Both the position numbers and the translations under genes were made by a program. Positions 42,801 through 57,800 of a stretch of DNA of 64,000 nt are shown in pieces. A model generated the notes under the pieces. The model saw nothing but the letters and a program-made list of their open reading frames with translations, searched no databases and was not told the DNA's origin. How positions within the stretch are numbered: the stretch's first letter is position 1; the number at the start of each line of letters is the position of its first letter. The DNA lies in contig PTFA01000035.1 of the NCBI GenBank assembly GCA_003342895.1, positions 480,022-544,021 on the forward strand. The letters run 5' to 3'. This DNA comes from Casuarius casuarius (Eukaryota; Chordata; Aves; Casuariiformes; Casuariidae).

Positions 42801-45800
42801 TGAAAATATCAGCAGAAAGTTTCCTTAGCAGATTCCACTGAAGAGACCTGTGGGAACGAATACATACAGTAAAACTACTCGGTCAGTATACTGAAGCTGA
42901 GTTTGTCCCGTTTGGTGTAAATCTAATGACCTCACTTAAATACATTTGCACAGTAAATAATTTGGTAGAAATGTCTATAATAAATTGAATATTTCCAGAA
43001 AGGCCAATTTATATATTCAGGAGTGTCTATGTATGGTTTATTAACCAAAGGCAAGAGTAGCTATGCTGTTTGCTGTCAAATTCCATCTCTGCAATATGTT
43101 AGACCAAATCAAAGTTGACTGCATTGATCGGTGTAAATAAACAGATTACACTAGAGGTAAATTTGGGTTAATGAATTAGGAGCAGACTGTGAAAAGACGT
43201 GTGTCTTACCTATTGCTACATTTTTACAAGCAACCGTTGTCCCCACTTTCTTCTTTACACACAGGTGGTACCCTCTCAATCCTCCCTATCCAGATGATCA
43301 AAAATCACAAACTAATTTTAGTGAAGTGAGACCAAGAGTATCACCTTTAGACCCAGGAAAGCGAACTACATGGTTGATCAAAAATGTGCCACGTGGCATA
43401 CCAATGAGTTAATAGCTTCTAAATCAGTGTGGAAAGATAACAGTTTTCCTGCTGGGGAGGGAGGGAGGAAGGGGAAATCACACTCTTGATTTCTGAGGCA
43501 AGAGGCTTCCTTCAAAAATTCACCGTTACTCAGTCAGCCAGGAGGGCAGTAGTTAACTGATACAAGAAAAATAGAGTTTATTCCCTGTGAATGGAGGGAG
43601 CTGTTCCTGGAAGGTAACACCAGATGAAGATTTATCAGTGTTTTTCCAGGCGGTGTTCGGAGGACCCCGATCCTGGTGCTGTGAGCACCACCCCGCAGTG
43701 GTGCCCATGCTGTGGGCCATGAGACAGCACGGCCTCACCTCCCTCCACTCACCCCCCTCACCACCTCCTCCCCCAGGGAAAAGAAAGGGTGCTGCTGTGG
43801 TTTGATCATGGAACATGGTTAGTCTGAATATAACAACAAATTAGAGCCAAGAATGCTTTTGCAGCTCTATTAACTGTCATTTTGCAGTCATTGGGCTTGG
43901 TGGAGGCAGTAGATGTTTCGTCCTCTGCTGTTGCACAGCTGCCTACATTTGCAACGGCCGGGACTCGGCAAGCCAGGTGCTCCCTCCACCTCTACTTCCC
44001 TGGGCTCTTACAGTGTTGCCACTTTTATTATTCAATAAAAGCAGTTTTCCCACTGCTAAACAACAAAAGAAAAATGAAACTGAATTTGCCACCTCTGTCC
44101 ATATTTGTATTTATTTAAGCAGTAAGCCCAGTATTTATTATCAAAGACTATTCTTCAGTGTCCTCAGAACAATTGACAAAATAATAGTTAAAGCTAAGAG
44201 TTAAAAAGATTTGAGTATAAACCAGAACAGACTTATTTCAAAGCTCAAATGCACACAGAGCTTATTTCCCAGTGCATGTGTCCCTATGCCCCCATCTCCA
44301 TTGGGCACCAGCTCAACTGTCCTGACAAGAACAAAAGTCATTTAGGACATAGTTGAATTAGAACAGAAGCTAGCCCAAAGTCACCTGAGCAGGTTCATTG
44401 CTTTTGCTCAAGGTAGAACTGAGCTATTATTCTTGAAGTCTCTGTTGACCCTGCACCAAAAGCCAGTTTTAATACATATACATTTGTACATTTTGATGTT
44501 CTGAATCAGAACTGAACCTAAATCTTCATTCTGAAGTACTGCAGCATCTGAATGTCAGCCCAGCAAGAACCTTAGTCACACATGAACACAAACTCGAACT
44601 GAATGGAAAAATTTGTGCTTTTGCTTTACAGGAAAAATCTTCAAGTGAGGACATTTGATAATGCCCTCTATTCACCACACAAAAAACAGTCTTTCAAACT
44701 GGTAGGCATAAATTAAAAGCAATATCAGCCATTCTCCAGTCTCTTCAAAAAGTTTAGTTTATGTCTCTCTATCTCTATGATGACCCAGCCCAGATTAAGT
44801 CTTTCTAAATAATGTCCTATTCAGAGAGACTGAATGAGAACGAAAAAGATTTGCTCAGACAGGTTATTCTACAAAATTAAAGTTTATTAACTTTATTGGC
44901 AGGAATATAGAATAGGAATATCGGCAGGATCATAGAATGATGAAAAGGTCCTGAGCATTACGTCTTAAAAGGAAACACTTTAAGATTCCTTTAAATGTTG
45001 TGAAACTGTAGCTAGTCCAGGCCATTATTACAAATATGAAATGACTATTTCACACAGAGTTGTTTTAGCTCCTTTTCTCTCATTTTATGCAGGGAAAACC
45101 TGTACTTAAAACACTGAAGGTCTGTCAACAGAGAGAGACAGCAGGCTTTCACAAACACCAGTTGAGCCAACTGGTCATAATTATAAGCCTGTAGCTGCAA
45201 AATGGTTGGAGAACTGATATTCATCCCTGAACAGGCCAAGCAACCACTTTTCTGCTCTACTTACATCATGGTTATATTTGAAGAGACGGAAGGGACTGCA
45301 CGTAATTTGGCACCATCACAGACGATCTCTAGCCCTTGGCACATACATTCTGCTGGCACAGAATCAGCCACTGCGTGGAGACAAGAAAGCGGTTGTGGCA
45401 AAAGGTAGGATGGGGTGGAAAGAAATATAGTGTAAGAGAATAGTTAGCCCAAAGACATCTAGACTGTGTTAAACAGAATTTAAATCAAGTCTTGCATTAT
45501 TTTTACATAATTCATTTAGGCTTAGGGAGATCCTAACAAAAAATGCAAAGGGAATAATAAAAAAAATTCTATTACTTCCTGACCTCTATAAAAGAGATTT
45601 TGCAATAGAGCTTTGGACTTGATACAGGAATCTTGTTTGGTAGGTTTTCTTGAGATTTTTTTGACTGTCCTTTTGATTATTCAGTCCTCTTACATTTACG
45701 AGAGTGAGCACAATTCCATCAGGTGAAAACAGGGTAACAACGGATCAAGAATTCTTCTTTGCTTCCTATTCCCCAGACTTTATGCTTTAACTTAGTCCAC

Positions 45801-48800
45801 TTACAGTGGACAGAGTCAGAAAAATCTGTACAAATGTCCACAAAAGTGGAAGTTTTTTTTTTTTTTTTTTTTTCTTAAAGAATTGATGTGTGAAGAAGTG
45901 AATTTGAAGGGAGGTTGTTTTCATTTCCCTCTGAAAGATGCATGTTTCATGGTCTTTTCTCTTATATTAGTATATTCAGATAAACATTTATATTGTCCTT
46001 CTAATTGGCATATCTGATATTTCCTTTACAGAAAACGAGTCACTCTTTGCAGAACCAAAATGAGCTTCAGTGCATTTGTTAGTCTGAGATATTCATTCTA
46101 TTTTACTACAGATGAAACTGCACTGTATTTCTATTTCTGATAAGTATATTTGGTATGTATTTCCTTCTGGGAATCATTGGTAATAATCACACAAATAATT
46201 CCTGTAATTACTCACAGCACTCAGGTGTCTTGGTCTGAAACGCATACGGAGATTTCATTTTATTGTACCTGTCTTTTCCATAATGTTTATCAAATTGTTG
46301 AGACCATCCATTGTTGTCTCCTAATAAAAAAAATCAAATAGAAGACATATTTGAAAAATACTGCTTCAAAATATTTTCTAAAGGCATAATACAAAATAAG
46401 ACCTTCACTAAGTTTCATTGTATGGTCCTTTGCCTCAGTTTTTACCACAATAACATGATTTTTCCAGAACATTTCATAGCATATTAAATGACCTTGGCCT
46501 TTATGAGGCTGCCTAATCACCAATATATACACTGAGATTACAAACTACATAATAGGATCAGCTTATTTTACCTTCAACAACTCAACACTTTCTGCAACAG
46601 TTGCAACAAAAAAGAATAAAAATCAAACTTTTACTTCAAAAAGTTTTGTCTTGGTAGGTTTCTAAAAATGAGAGGCAATCATAGTTTCCTACCTCCCTAA
46701 ATGTGTGGGTTTACCACTCACAGTATATTTCTTCTCCCAGGAAAGCTTAAACGATTACTATGCCTTCCACCACTTCTTTGAGAGGGCTGTTTCACACAAC
46801 TACAGCCAAAGAGGTGAACAGCTATTTTATAATATTCAAATAAAGTCTTTGCTCAAAATCTAGATGAAGGTGAAACAAGCAGCATTTTTCAAGAGAACAT
46901 GTGACACACAGCACACTCAAATCATCAAGTTTAACTAGAGCTCAACACGCATTTTCTGAAATAAAGCATTACTGTATATTACCAGTTTGGTCACTGTGCA
47001 TAGATAGACTGCAGCATAGCAAAAGCATAGCTATAAGAGTGAAAAGAAAGAGAGGATCTTTCACTTCCTTCCCACAAATGGGGACTTCTAACTACGGCGG
47101 TGCTGGAAAACACTACAGATCTATTTCTTGGAAGACTATTGTACAGCCGACATCTTTAAATAACTGATCAGGTAACTGCCTCTGAAACAGGACAGGAATA
47201 TACACCACCAAAGAAAAAAAAAATTAACTTCTCTTCAAACGTTGTGACAGATTTCATTTTACTAATTTGAGTCTGGCTCCTCTTCAGCTTTGGCAACGCC
47301 TACTCCCTTTTTATCTAGAACATCTTGTTTGAATGAATTTGCACCAGCGGTAGAAATGCTCCTCGGGATGGTACTCACTAGCTGGTGGTTCCAAGTGTCA
47401 GTGATAATTTAAACTTACTTTCTAATGATACCTAGTGTCAAACATTAATATTAAGAACTGTGAGGATGGCTCGGCCAAGCCCTCTCCTTTGGATGGTAAT
47501 ATTTTAGTTATACTTAGATACCATTCTTGTGGACATTTTTCCATAAATTTTTATATTCAAGTAAGCATTACTACTATATCTATTAGTTTGAAAATTGGTA
47601 GGGGAAATAAAATATATTTACTTTGTTGTAACTTTCTGAAATGACATCTAATTCTTCGTGGTACATTACAATTCAGTTGTTTTCTCAGCTAGGCAGGGAA
47701 ACCACCCTACCTTGAAAGCATCTCCTTAAGCTTATCTGTGCAGTGTCAGCAGATGGAGCTCTTCAGAGAGCTGCCTGCTTCTTTGCTGCCTAAGCAGAAA
47801 AGATGCACTATACATGCTGATTAATAGATACCATGAAAGATTAAGTAACTCCAGGCAGACTAACTTTATCTAGTTATTCATCTTTTATGAATAAATGGAA
47901 AAGAAGATTCAAGACAAAACTAAATCTCTGTCTTCAGGAATGCCCCGTAAAGAGAAAAGACAGACTTGAAAAGTTTCTTCGTTACTTGAAAATTAATGTG
48001 AACAAAATTATGCCCTGAAAGCAAGTCAGGTGCCCACTCAGAGAAAGTACAGGCACTTAAGCACATTTTACTAGCTTTCCTGAGAGCACCTAGTGGCCTG
48101 GATCCATTAGCAATTTTGCCAGATTAGATTCTCAAGCAGATTTTCAGAAGAAGCCTGATGCCTTTCGGATGAAGTGAAAGGACTTTGCCAACTTGTAGCT
48201 ACTTTGTATTGCCTGCTTTAAACACTCAGCAGAAGTTCAGTTTCAGAACTATTTTACAAAACTAAGAAGAGATATCTATAATTGATGAAGTGGTGAAAAC
48301 AGATCCTTTGCCAAGCAGCAAGTGCCTTATAAGTTTACTGCCCTGCAGTTAGGTCTCTAATGAGATTTCTTTTATGACTATTTTGCAGTATTTTTTTTCT
48401 AACTGCAGAGCATCCACTGAATTTCATCTGCAAGACTGGACTTGGCAACTGGGACCTGATCAATCTAATGGGTCTTTTTAACATGCAGAGAAGACAAGAT
48501 TCAAGAAGAAAGGAATCTTCCATTGAGGATTTTTAAATAGATGTTTTTAAAGATGCATTAGAGTTTATTCTTAGAGTAAATTATACCAAATAAATATTTT
48601 GCAGTCAGGAGGACAGTCAAAGTATTTTTGGACTTCCTAATGCAGAATTAGAATCATGCAAAGGTTTGGACAATTAACCACTTATCTGCAGATTCTGAAT
48701 ATATAGTTAAAAGTCATAAAAATCCTAAACCTGTTGTAAACCAATGGGCAGATAAAGTGCCTTTTTTCTGAATTTCTCTCCTTCTGACTTGAAAGAGTGG

Positions 48801-51800
48801 ATAGATGAAGATGAGATTTTGTTCCACCTTTTAGTATTTTTAAAATGCCTTGCCATGTGATAAAGCATTTATAAAAGGTGACCATCACTGAAGTTTGCAT
48901 CTGGAAAAAGAAGAATGAGCAGTGCCTGTTCGCTAATGGGAACGAAGCAGCGGTTCACGATGAAGTGGAGGTTCGCCAGCCTTTTCAAGGAAGTCAAGAG
49001 GCTGCTGGGTGGCCGTAAAAGAGAAGGGAAAAAAGCACAGAGAAGAGAGAAGATGGATTGTCTTGCACTGGAACCATTCCAGTTGTCTGGAGTTTCTGGT
49101 CAATTCATTTTAAATAACGGGCTTTTCTCATGGCACTGGTTTTCCTGCCTTCCACTAGAAATACAAAGGCATGTCTGAATATAACAAAACAAGTTATTCA
49201 AAGTTTTCTGACCTTCAGAAATGCTTAGTTTTGGCCAAGTTTTGTGCCAAAGCATGGGACAATCTTTATTTTATCCAAACTGCTTTGTCAAATCCCATAT
49301 GCATAAACTGTGCAAACAATTATATTTAGTACAACCATTCAGTCAAACTCAGAATGCCAGAACTGTAAATCGCTTCGTGATCATTTAAAGTTTATATGGT
49401 AGGTTTGTGACATGTTTATCACTGTTGAGATGAGGTTCTTCAAACACTTTAAGAAATGACTAGTAATAGTGCTGGTCTTGTGATCTCAAATCTATCATTT
49501 GGGGGAGTACAGCTCAAATGAGAAATGACTTTTTCCTGAGCCAGTTCAAAAATAGATTATGTTGGCTGCACTTCTGTAAAAATGAGATCTGAGAAAACAA
49601 GGCATCAGCAAATCTTCCACTATGTAGGATAAATATAACGAGTAATTGTAAACTGGACTTACCAGACTACACTTTAATACACTGTTCCTTGCTAAAATGT
49701 TGTCAATCACCATTTCTGATGCGAATGAGAATGCAAAAGAGAAGATTAATCCTAACAAACTACAGATCTGAATAATCCATTCAATGACAAATCCAAGAAA
49801 ATATCTGCTTCGCTCAATTAAAGATGCAACTCTTATTTAGTATAGAGCTTATGAAAAGAGCATTATCTATAAGAGTTTGTCCTTCTCTCAGCCATGTCTT
49901 CATGGGTCATTATGCAGAGAAATGATTCCAGCTAAATGCCTAAGCTCTGCTGCCTGGCTTTCTAAAGAGATACCGCGACACCATTTGATTTTGCCTTTGC
50001 TGTTGGTGGTATTAACCTGTGGACGTATTTCTTTTTAGCATTTGTTCAAACATACTTTCTTTTGCTGTTAAGAAATGACTTCAGGTTTTTTATAAAGACA
50101 TCTTTTAGTACAACAAGAAAAACCTGTTTTCTCCAGGCAGAAATATGGGGGCAATTGTTTTTCAAATGTTCACAAATGAAGAAATATGATTACACTTTTC
50201 CAATGTTGGGGCATACTGACAAATTTTAATAACTTATGGCAAGTCCAAAACCATACGTAGATTTTACAGTGATGACTGCTGCAATGCCTAGAGCATCTGA
50301 CTCTGGGAGTGAATGTCACAGCCCCCGTCTAGACACCCACATTCCTCTGTATAGCAAATGGAGAAAATGAAAAACCAAAAATCTGGACACCAACCAGTGA
50401 AGGCAAAGGCAATTTAGCCCACTCCAAATTGTATGTTATTGCCTAGGGACTGCTTCTAGTACCTGGTGATTAGTTCAAACCTAGCTCAGGTACTTACATG
50501 ATACAATGCAATCCCAGGACAACAGACGTGTTAAATCAATTCAAATAAGGTGTACACTTTTCTGGATGAGCCAGGTGAGGTGTTTGCACCAGTTTGTTTT
50601 CAATTTTAAGGCAACTTAATTCATTCAGTGCAAGTTAAAGAAAAAATAAACTGGCTTGAATTTTCAAAAGACAGATATCTGCTCAATATTATAACTTTAC
50701 TCCTGTGAAACACTTGCATAGGTGAGTTTTATACGTTTATATAACAACACTTTTGATGTATATAGATCAGTCCTATTTTCTATTCTATTTTTATTTCTTG
50801 ATGTATTTACAATTTTTGAAATACATGTGACAATAAATTAATGTAAGCTAGTAGCATGAATACTTTTCTAAAACTTTGTGTTGCTTGAAAGTTCCTCTAG
50901 CATTAAGTTATTGCTGTGGAGACTAGAGGAGACAAAATCTAGTGAAATGTATCAGGAATACATCAGGCCTGATATACCCATATGTACAGTTCCTCTTAGC
51001 GATCATTGATTCTTAAAGATCTCTACAAAGAAATTGATTAAAAGCCTCCAGAACTCCAGCAATGCTATTAAATTTGCTGATATTTGCACATCAGTGTAAA
51101 TCTGCAATTATTTCAATGGCATTTACTCTGGATCAATGGCAATGACAGAGAGAACAAAATTTGGCTATACATAACTGTATGTATGAAAAATTTATATGTG
51201 AAGCTTGAAAATCTGATCTTTTGCCAAGTATTTGCTACATTATGAGCATGCTGCTGACTTCCAAGTGTTTCCTTTTTGCTTCAAAAACATAATTATAATC
51301 TAGATTTTTCAGAACTCAGAAAATCTCAGAAAATCCTAAAGCTCACATTTAAATTTCAAGTATGATAGAAAAAATGCCATACCGGGAAAAGATGTGACTA
51401 ACTGTAACATTATTCAGTATTAATTTTAAAGTACAGAATTATCAAAGACTTCTGCAATGTGCCATTCTGCAAATATCATATCCCCATAAAATCCCACATC
51501 CCTTATGAGCAATCTGGTAATATTAAAACATACATCTTTTGTATAGATGCTTTGAAACATCCTGTAGAAATTTAGATTTCTGCTATACAAATCTAGAAGA
51601 TGAATTAAAGAATCTACAGAACTGAAATAATTCTCTAAGTTTATAGAGCTCCAAGGAAACACGCACAAAAACATGATGATTATATATAGAGAGAATTTTG
51701 TTACTTTCAACTTGTTGAATTTTATAGGCCCTTTTAAAAAGAGATAGTAAATTCCAGCCTTCTTAACAAGACAAGCCAGTCACCTGCTGACTGCACTATC

Positions 51801-54800
51801 CACAGTAACAGCTGAAGCCTGTGATTTTAGAGGTGAATCGGTGCAAGACTTTGAAACAGCAGCTAGCTGCCATAGTCCTTTGGGAAATCCACGTCTGTGA
51901 TTTCCCTTGTGTGGCCTGTGATTTCCCTTGTGTAGCCCATGGACTCTAGAGAGCCAAATGAACTTCTGTATGTGAACTCTGGGGAGCTGAACGTAGCCTC
52001 CTGTTCTGAGAACTACCGGGCCTGGGAGCAACACAGTGGTAAGTACATTTAGCCAGCAAAGAACTCCTCCAGAGAGTCAGAAACATCTTAAATTAAATCT
52101 GCATGCCTGTTCTTGCTTCAGTGGACTGGAAAAATGTGGCTATGACACTGTGATTGAAAGACAAATGCACACACACTACAATCATTGCCTAGCTGCCAAA
52201 AAAACAGTTTTGCAGAACTATCAGAAAAATTGTCCGGAAGCCAAATTTCTAAACGCTGAGATAACTGGTGTTCTTGAAATAGCTCAGGCTACCTCGTTCC
52301 ACTGAATACCACACAATTAAAGATCACACTTGTGAAAAAGATAGAATAAAATACTCCAGCATGGTGTTCTTTCCATTCCCTTTCTATTATTGCTAGCAAG
52401 TAGAGTGCTAATCAAATAGGTACCAGGAGCTGCTCTTTTATTAATGCCTCATCCATGATGCAAAAATCCAGTCTACACCGATGCAAGCAATTAGGCAGAC
52501 CATATGCACATTTTGGCTTAGAAATGAATAAGAACACTGAAATTTTTGTATTTTTAACAATTCTTATTTTTAAAATAATTTTTATGCTAAATATGACTTA
52601 TGCTTGTGTTATTTGCATTTAAGTATTTCCTCTAGAGACTCACTAATTAAGAACCTATTTCAACAACCAGTTCTGAGATGTAGCATGAGAACTTGGCCAG
52701 AAGTTTGCTCATTCATGCCTGTAGGTAAATGGGATTTTGGTGAACTTTTTTAAAATGTAAAGTGTTCAAATGCAAATTTTTTAAGCATATATATTTAATT
52801 GGGTAGCAGATTAAGGAAAAGATTTGACATCTGCAGCTACTCAGAGAGATGATATTTTGAAAAAAATATCCAGCAGATGATTATTGGCAGCCTTATTTGG
52901 CTTCTTACCAAAGTTGGAGAGTACATTTATGTTAAGATTTAACTTATCATAAGTTTTTGCAATTTGTCACATAGATTTCATCTAAATAAACATGCACTTT
53001 AAGGTAATAAGACAAACTGTGGCCTCAGTGAAAAGCTACATTACAAATACTGTTGCTGTGTGTTTTGCATTAATCATCTGTTGTATTTGTCTAGTGTTGT
53101 TAGTTTTAGTTTTGTTTTGTTTATCATCAAGTATCACCGTTGAGCCAGAGATTTCAGAAAGCCTCTTTCTATGAATATGTATTTGAGAAGTCAGATATGC
53201 CATTGGGCTTTAAAGGGCTTTGTGTAGAGATTGTTTAGGAAACATTAACAGTGACATTGCAGCAGCATCGACTTCTAAGTGAGAAACACACTTTGTTCTT
53301 TTTGTCTTAAGAGTAATTCCCATGTCAACATTGCTGTGGTATTAAGTAGGAAGAGTTTGTGACTATGCCTAGGATACATCTTCCCTAATGTACGTTTAAA
53401 AAAGCAATGAATAAAAATTGTTCTTACCTTCCACCTGTAAACATCAAGCAGCTACAAAATCAAATCTTACAGCTATAAAAAAAAGGAGGAAAAGCTCTTT
53501 CCTTGAAAATCAAGTTGAAGCCATTACATTTGAAATGAAATGTAGTCTCAATAGGATTAAAAAAACCTATCAAACTTGCTCTGCTTTGCCAACTGGAGCT
53601 TTAATCAAGCTTGGGCAGAGAAGGATGCCGGAATTACTATCTTTTCTACATACTATTAGGTTTGATAACATACAAAAGTATCTCCAACTGAAACATATAA
53701 TATAGGTTAAATTGTTTATCATCACACTTTTTATGGAGAACTCTGTGCTTTAGAAAGTATGAGTACTGGCAGAACAACAGAGAACAATTTATTACCATAC
53801 TCAACCTGAGAAAGGGAAATTCCTCAAAGTTATAAGCTTTTATGACAAGTTATGACACTTTAAACAGATTATTTTTATTTAAAAGTATTTTAGATTAAGA
53901 CAAATTTGCAGAGCTGCCCCTTTCTATTTGGTAGAATATGTTTTCAAATTCAAAAGATAAGATTATATTTTCTATGGACATTTAAGGTTATCTACTGATA
54001 GTCTGGAAAGAACCTCTCATCACTTAGGCCATGAAAAATTTCTAGCTTCCTCTTCTTATTGAAATCTACTACATCACCTCAAACCTTCCCCATCAGGATA
54101 TCACACACAGTGTTTTATTGGTCTTGGAAAAGCTTCTGGGTGACAACGGCATGTGAATTTTCCAAGATGAATGGCTTCGTTCTACTCCAACCTACTGGCT
54201 ATGATTCACCCCACTGCAGAAGGGGTGTGAAGTGGAAGACGTGCTGAAGCTGAACTGATGAGCAGAATACCCGCACCCCGAGGCTGAGCGCTAACATGGG
54301 AGTCTGAGACCTAGAATCTGTTCCTGGCTCTGCCTATGACCCTAATTTCAGGTCATTTCACTTGTCTGTGCCTTAGGTTTATATTTATTATGTGGACGTA
54401 TAGAACATGGTAGAAGGGAAAGGTGAAGCAGATTTGAGGAAGGCACCACCCTTACGTGCATGGGTTGAACATTAACTGCAGGTACAGCACATTTGTAAGC
54501 AGATCTCTCAGTGAGGAGTCAGTTTAGTTATAAATATTTCTATTTATGTTATGATTAGAAATACTGTTCCTCTACCGTTAACTGTTACTGAGCATGCAAT
54601 GCCTGAAACAGAGATACTATTGCAAATCTTTTCAAAGATTACTACAATAAATATAATCATAAGAATGAAGTGGGAAACTAAACTGTGCAAAATGAAAGAA
54701 GAAATGGGCAGAAGTGCTATAAGGTACTTGGAATATCCATTGAAGCCCCTTTCCAGGCAAAGGGTATAGGATAAGTTCAAGTCCTTATCTATAAAATGTT

Positions 54801-57800
54801 TGGGGTACATATCCACCGTACCTATCTGCCAGGGGGGAGTCTAGCGATGCCCAAGTCCAGAAGAAGCTTTTGCCAAGAGGCAAAGGGAATAAGACAAAAA
54901 TGCCCAGCAGCTTGGCAAACTTGCAAGTTACATGTTAAAGGGGAGTACAGACACCAGCCTCCTCTTACCTCTTTTTAAAGACGACTGCATGGCTAGTTTC
55001 AGTAGTTCTAGAGACTCGTATTTGGTCTCTTTTGCAGTGATGCAGAAAGGACAGGAGTTGTTTCTTTCTTCAGCCTACAATAAGGCTTTGCATGATCTGT
55101 TTCTAAACATATGCTGGTAAACAATTCTATCGTCTTACACATCATCACACATCAAACAAAAATAAAGTAAAAATAATCCAGTAAAGTCATGGGCAGCCAA
55201 ATTTTAAACTGTGGGGCTAATCAGGCATATTGGATGTGGAGGTTTTAAATTCCAAGAAAAGTACTTGATTCACAAGACAAGAATACCTCGCTTGCTTTTG
55301 CATCGCATCATGATTGCCAGCCACAGGAGAAGCAGCTATGCTTTTTTCTTTTCTTTTATCTCTTCTGTTTCGAAGGCATTTAAAGATTTCTGCAAAGCAC
55401 CTCTCTTCTGGAAGATGTGTGAGATTTTTGCACTAACTGCTTCTCTGTTTGTTTCTTTCACTGATATTATTTAAAAGTATTATTTCAGTAACTGAGCTTG
55501 CTATTAATATGAAACACACTTAGGGATTTCTGTTAAACAGTTGGACTCCGAGTTTTGTCATGTTCAGAATACCTGATTTTTTCAAATGTGGTATAATTGT
55601 TTTCAAAATTTTTTTTTCAGCAACATTTTCTTCAGCAGTATTGTCCTTTCCATCACAAAAAAAACTCTACTGCTGATGACAGATTTTTGCTTTTTGTTTC
55701 CTTATGTTTCAACACTAGTCTAAGATAGGTACACGTCTTCACTATATTTTTCTGTAGGTTTAAGAAAATGCTTTATCATTACTGAAGAAATCATTACTGA
55801 AGCAGTTGCTTCAACTAACTATACCTGCAATACATAAAGAATTTCTGAATTGAGGGTAATTACTGATTTTTCCCTTCCTGCACATGCTGGGTTGAATCTT
55901 GTAGAACGCCCATCTCAAAGCTCTTACTCAATTTTATGACATATGGAAGTGTACAAGAGTTTAAAAATTGAGCTATCTAATTGTATAAAATTAAAGTACC
56001 TTGTGCATAAGATTAAAATTTTCACTGGTGCTGCATAAAACAATTACTACACTGGATTAATTTCTTTTTGAACTGTTTTTCTGTAACCAGGAGCAGTGAC
56101 TTCAGCTGGAAACTAATCATAAATTAAAAAATGGATAGAAAGAACCAGATACAACTGGCACAGGGCAAGAATACTGAAGTGGTCCTGGGAAACTGCAGCA
56201 GAAAAAATAGCTGGATAGTTTCTTTGTCTTGGGAGCTTATCAGTGAGGCTTCCTTCCTTGACATTTTAAGCAAGATGGATGGATAAAAAACCAGCTATCC
56301 CACAAAGATTTGTGCACTTACTAGAGCGTAGGAGTATTACAATGATATTAAAAAAAATCTTACAGAATACACTGTTCTTAAGCAATGCCATGATTCTTCC
56401 TTTATTCAAGCAATAAAATTTAGCTGCAACATCAGTGTTCAAAAACACATCACTGCTGAATAGGACCTTAATGCATTATACAATTTATTAATTTCTAAAT
56501 TAGAATATGGGGTCAAGATATAAGAATAGCACTAATAGCCTAGGTTGCTCAATGAGTCAGTACAATGACGCTTTATCTTTTGTAACTTAGGCTTTCAGAA
56601 ACTGAGTCTAACTCATTCTTGAATTGCTATACCCAGAAGTGTATTCGATATTGCAGCTGAATTGTCTTGCAGGCTATGCAATCTCATATATCCTATTATG
56701 AAATCTGCATCCATCCTAATCCCCACTTGATCAAACTGTACACTTTCAGCAAGTCCTTGCAAAACAGACTTGTTGGTACTTGTTGGTACAGAAATGGAAC
56801 ATGTATAAACCTATTGAAGAGTTGACTTGTGCTTGGACTTCAGCATAATAGGGTACCACCTTCAACAGTTTCTGTCACTGTAGGATGAGAGAGTTACAGA
56901 AGGATAACAGAACAAGAGCCAGTTTTATTCAAGATTTTCATTATTGGCAATGAGAAGAAAAGTATGTTTGTGGCATCAGCAAGTGACATAAAACTAGAAA
57001 AAGCTTTTCATATGGAGTAATACCCTAGAATTTGAATCTGATAGGCCTGAAGATAAGATACTGCATGTAGACACAACAATCAACTGCACAGATAAGCAGT
57101 GAGAACAAATGACAAGGATACAGCTCTGCAGAGATATGTCCGAGAGCCAGAGAATTCAGAATTGGAACTGATGTGACGCACACGCGAAGACAGCAAACTT
57201 TACAGTGGGGTGAGTCATCAGGGGTTGGACCAGAAAGACACATGACAAAACCCTTCGTCCAACAGCACCAGAGCAAGATCAGCTGAACAGTGTCCATGTT
57301 TGGACATCACAATTCGAGAAAGATGAAGAAGGATTTCACTTTCCCGTCTAAGTCCAGTAAAGATGAAGACCAGCTTCCCTCACTACGCCTTTTCAGAAGT
57401 GAAAGCATCCATCACACTTCTAGTGTGCCATCCTGTACAAAGCAAACCTTAGAAATTCAACCAGCTCTTACTCTGGCTAAAAACTTCCTTTTGTCCAAAG
57501 TATATTTTCTAGAAAGATTTCTACCTAAACGGAAGAAATCCAGCACACGATAGTATCTATTCTTTGACATTTTATGCCTGGCTACAACATAAGACCACTC
57601 TAACTTTTTGGGGGTGGGATGTGTGTGTTTGTGGAACAGGTTCAGCTGTAAATACCATACCCACAAAGAGAATTTCTGCATTTTACAGATGTTGACGTGT
57701 AACCAACAACAGGCACATTTGATGCATTTCAGAAATTATCTCCTAGCATTAATGGAAAAAACAATGTTTGGTCAAAATCAAAAAGGACGTAGGAGAAACT

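Noticed and set aside
44925..44960. Possible CR1 LINE 3' end (ATCATAGAATGATGAAAAGG)
   Set aside because: Only a short part resembles the CR1 terminus, without the usual repeated octamer or flanking body. It is too weak to call without a repeat search.
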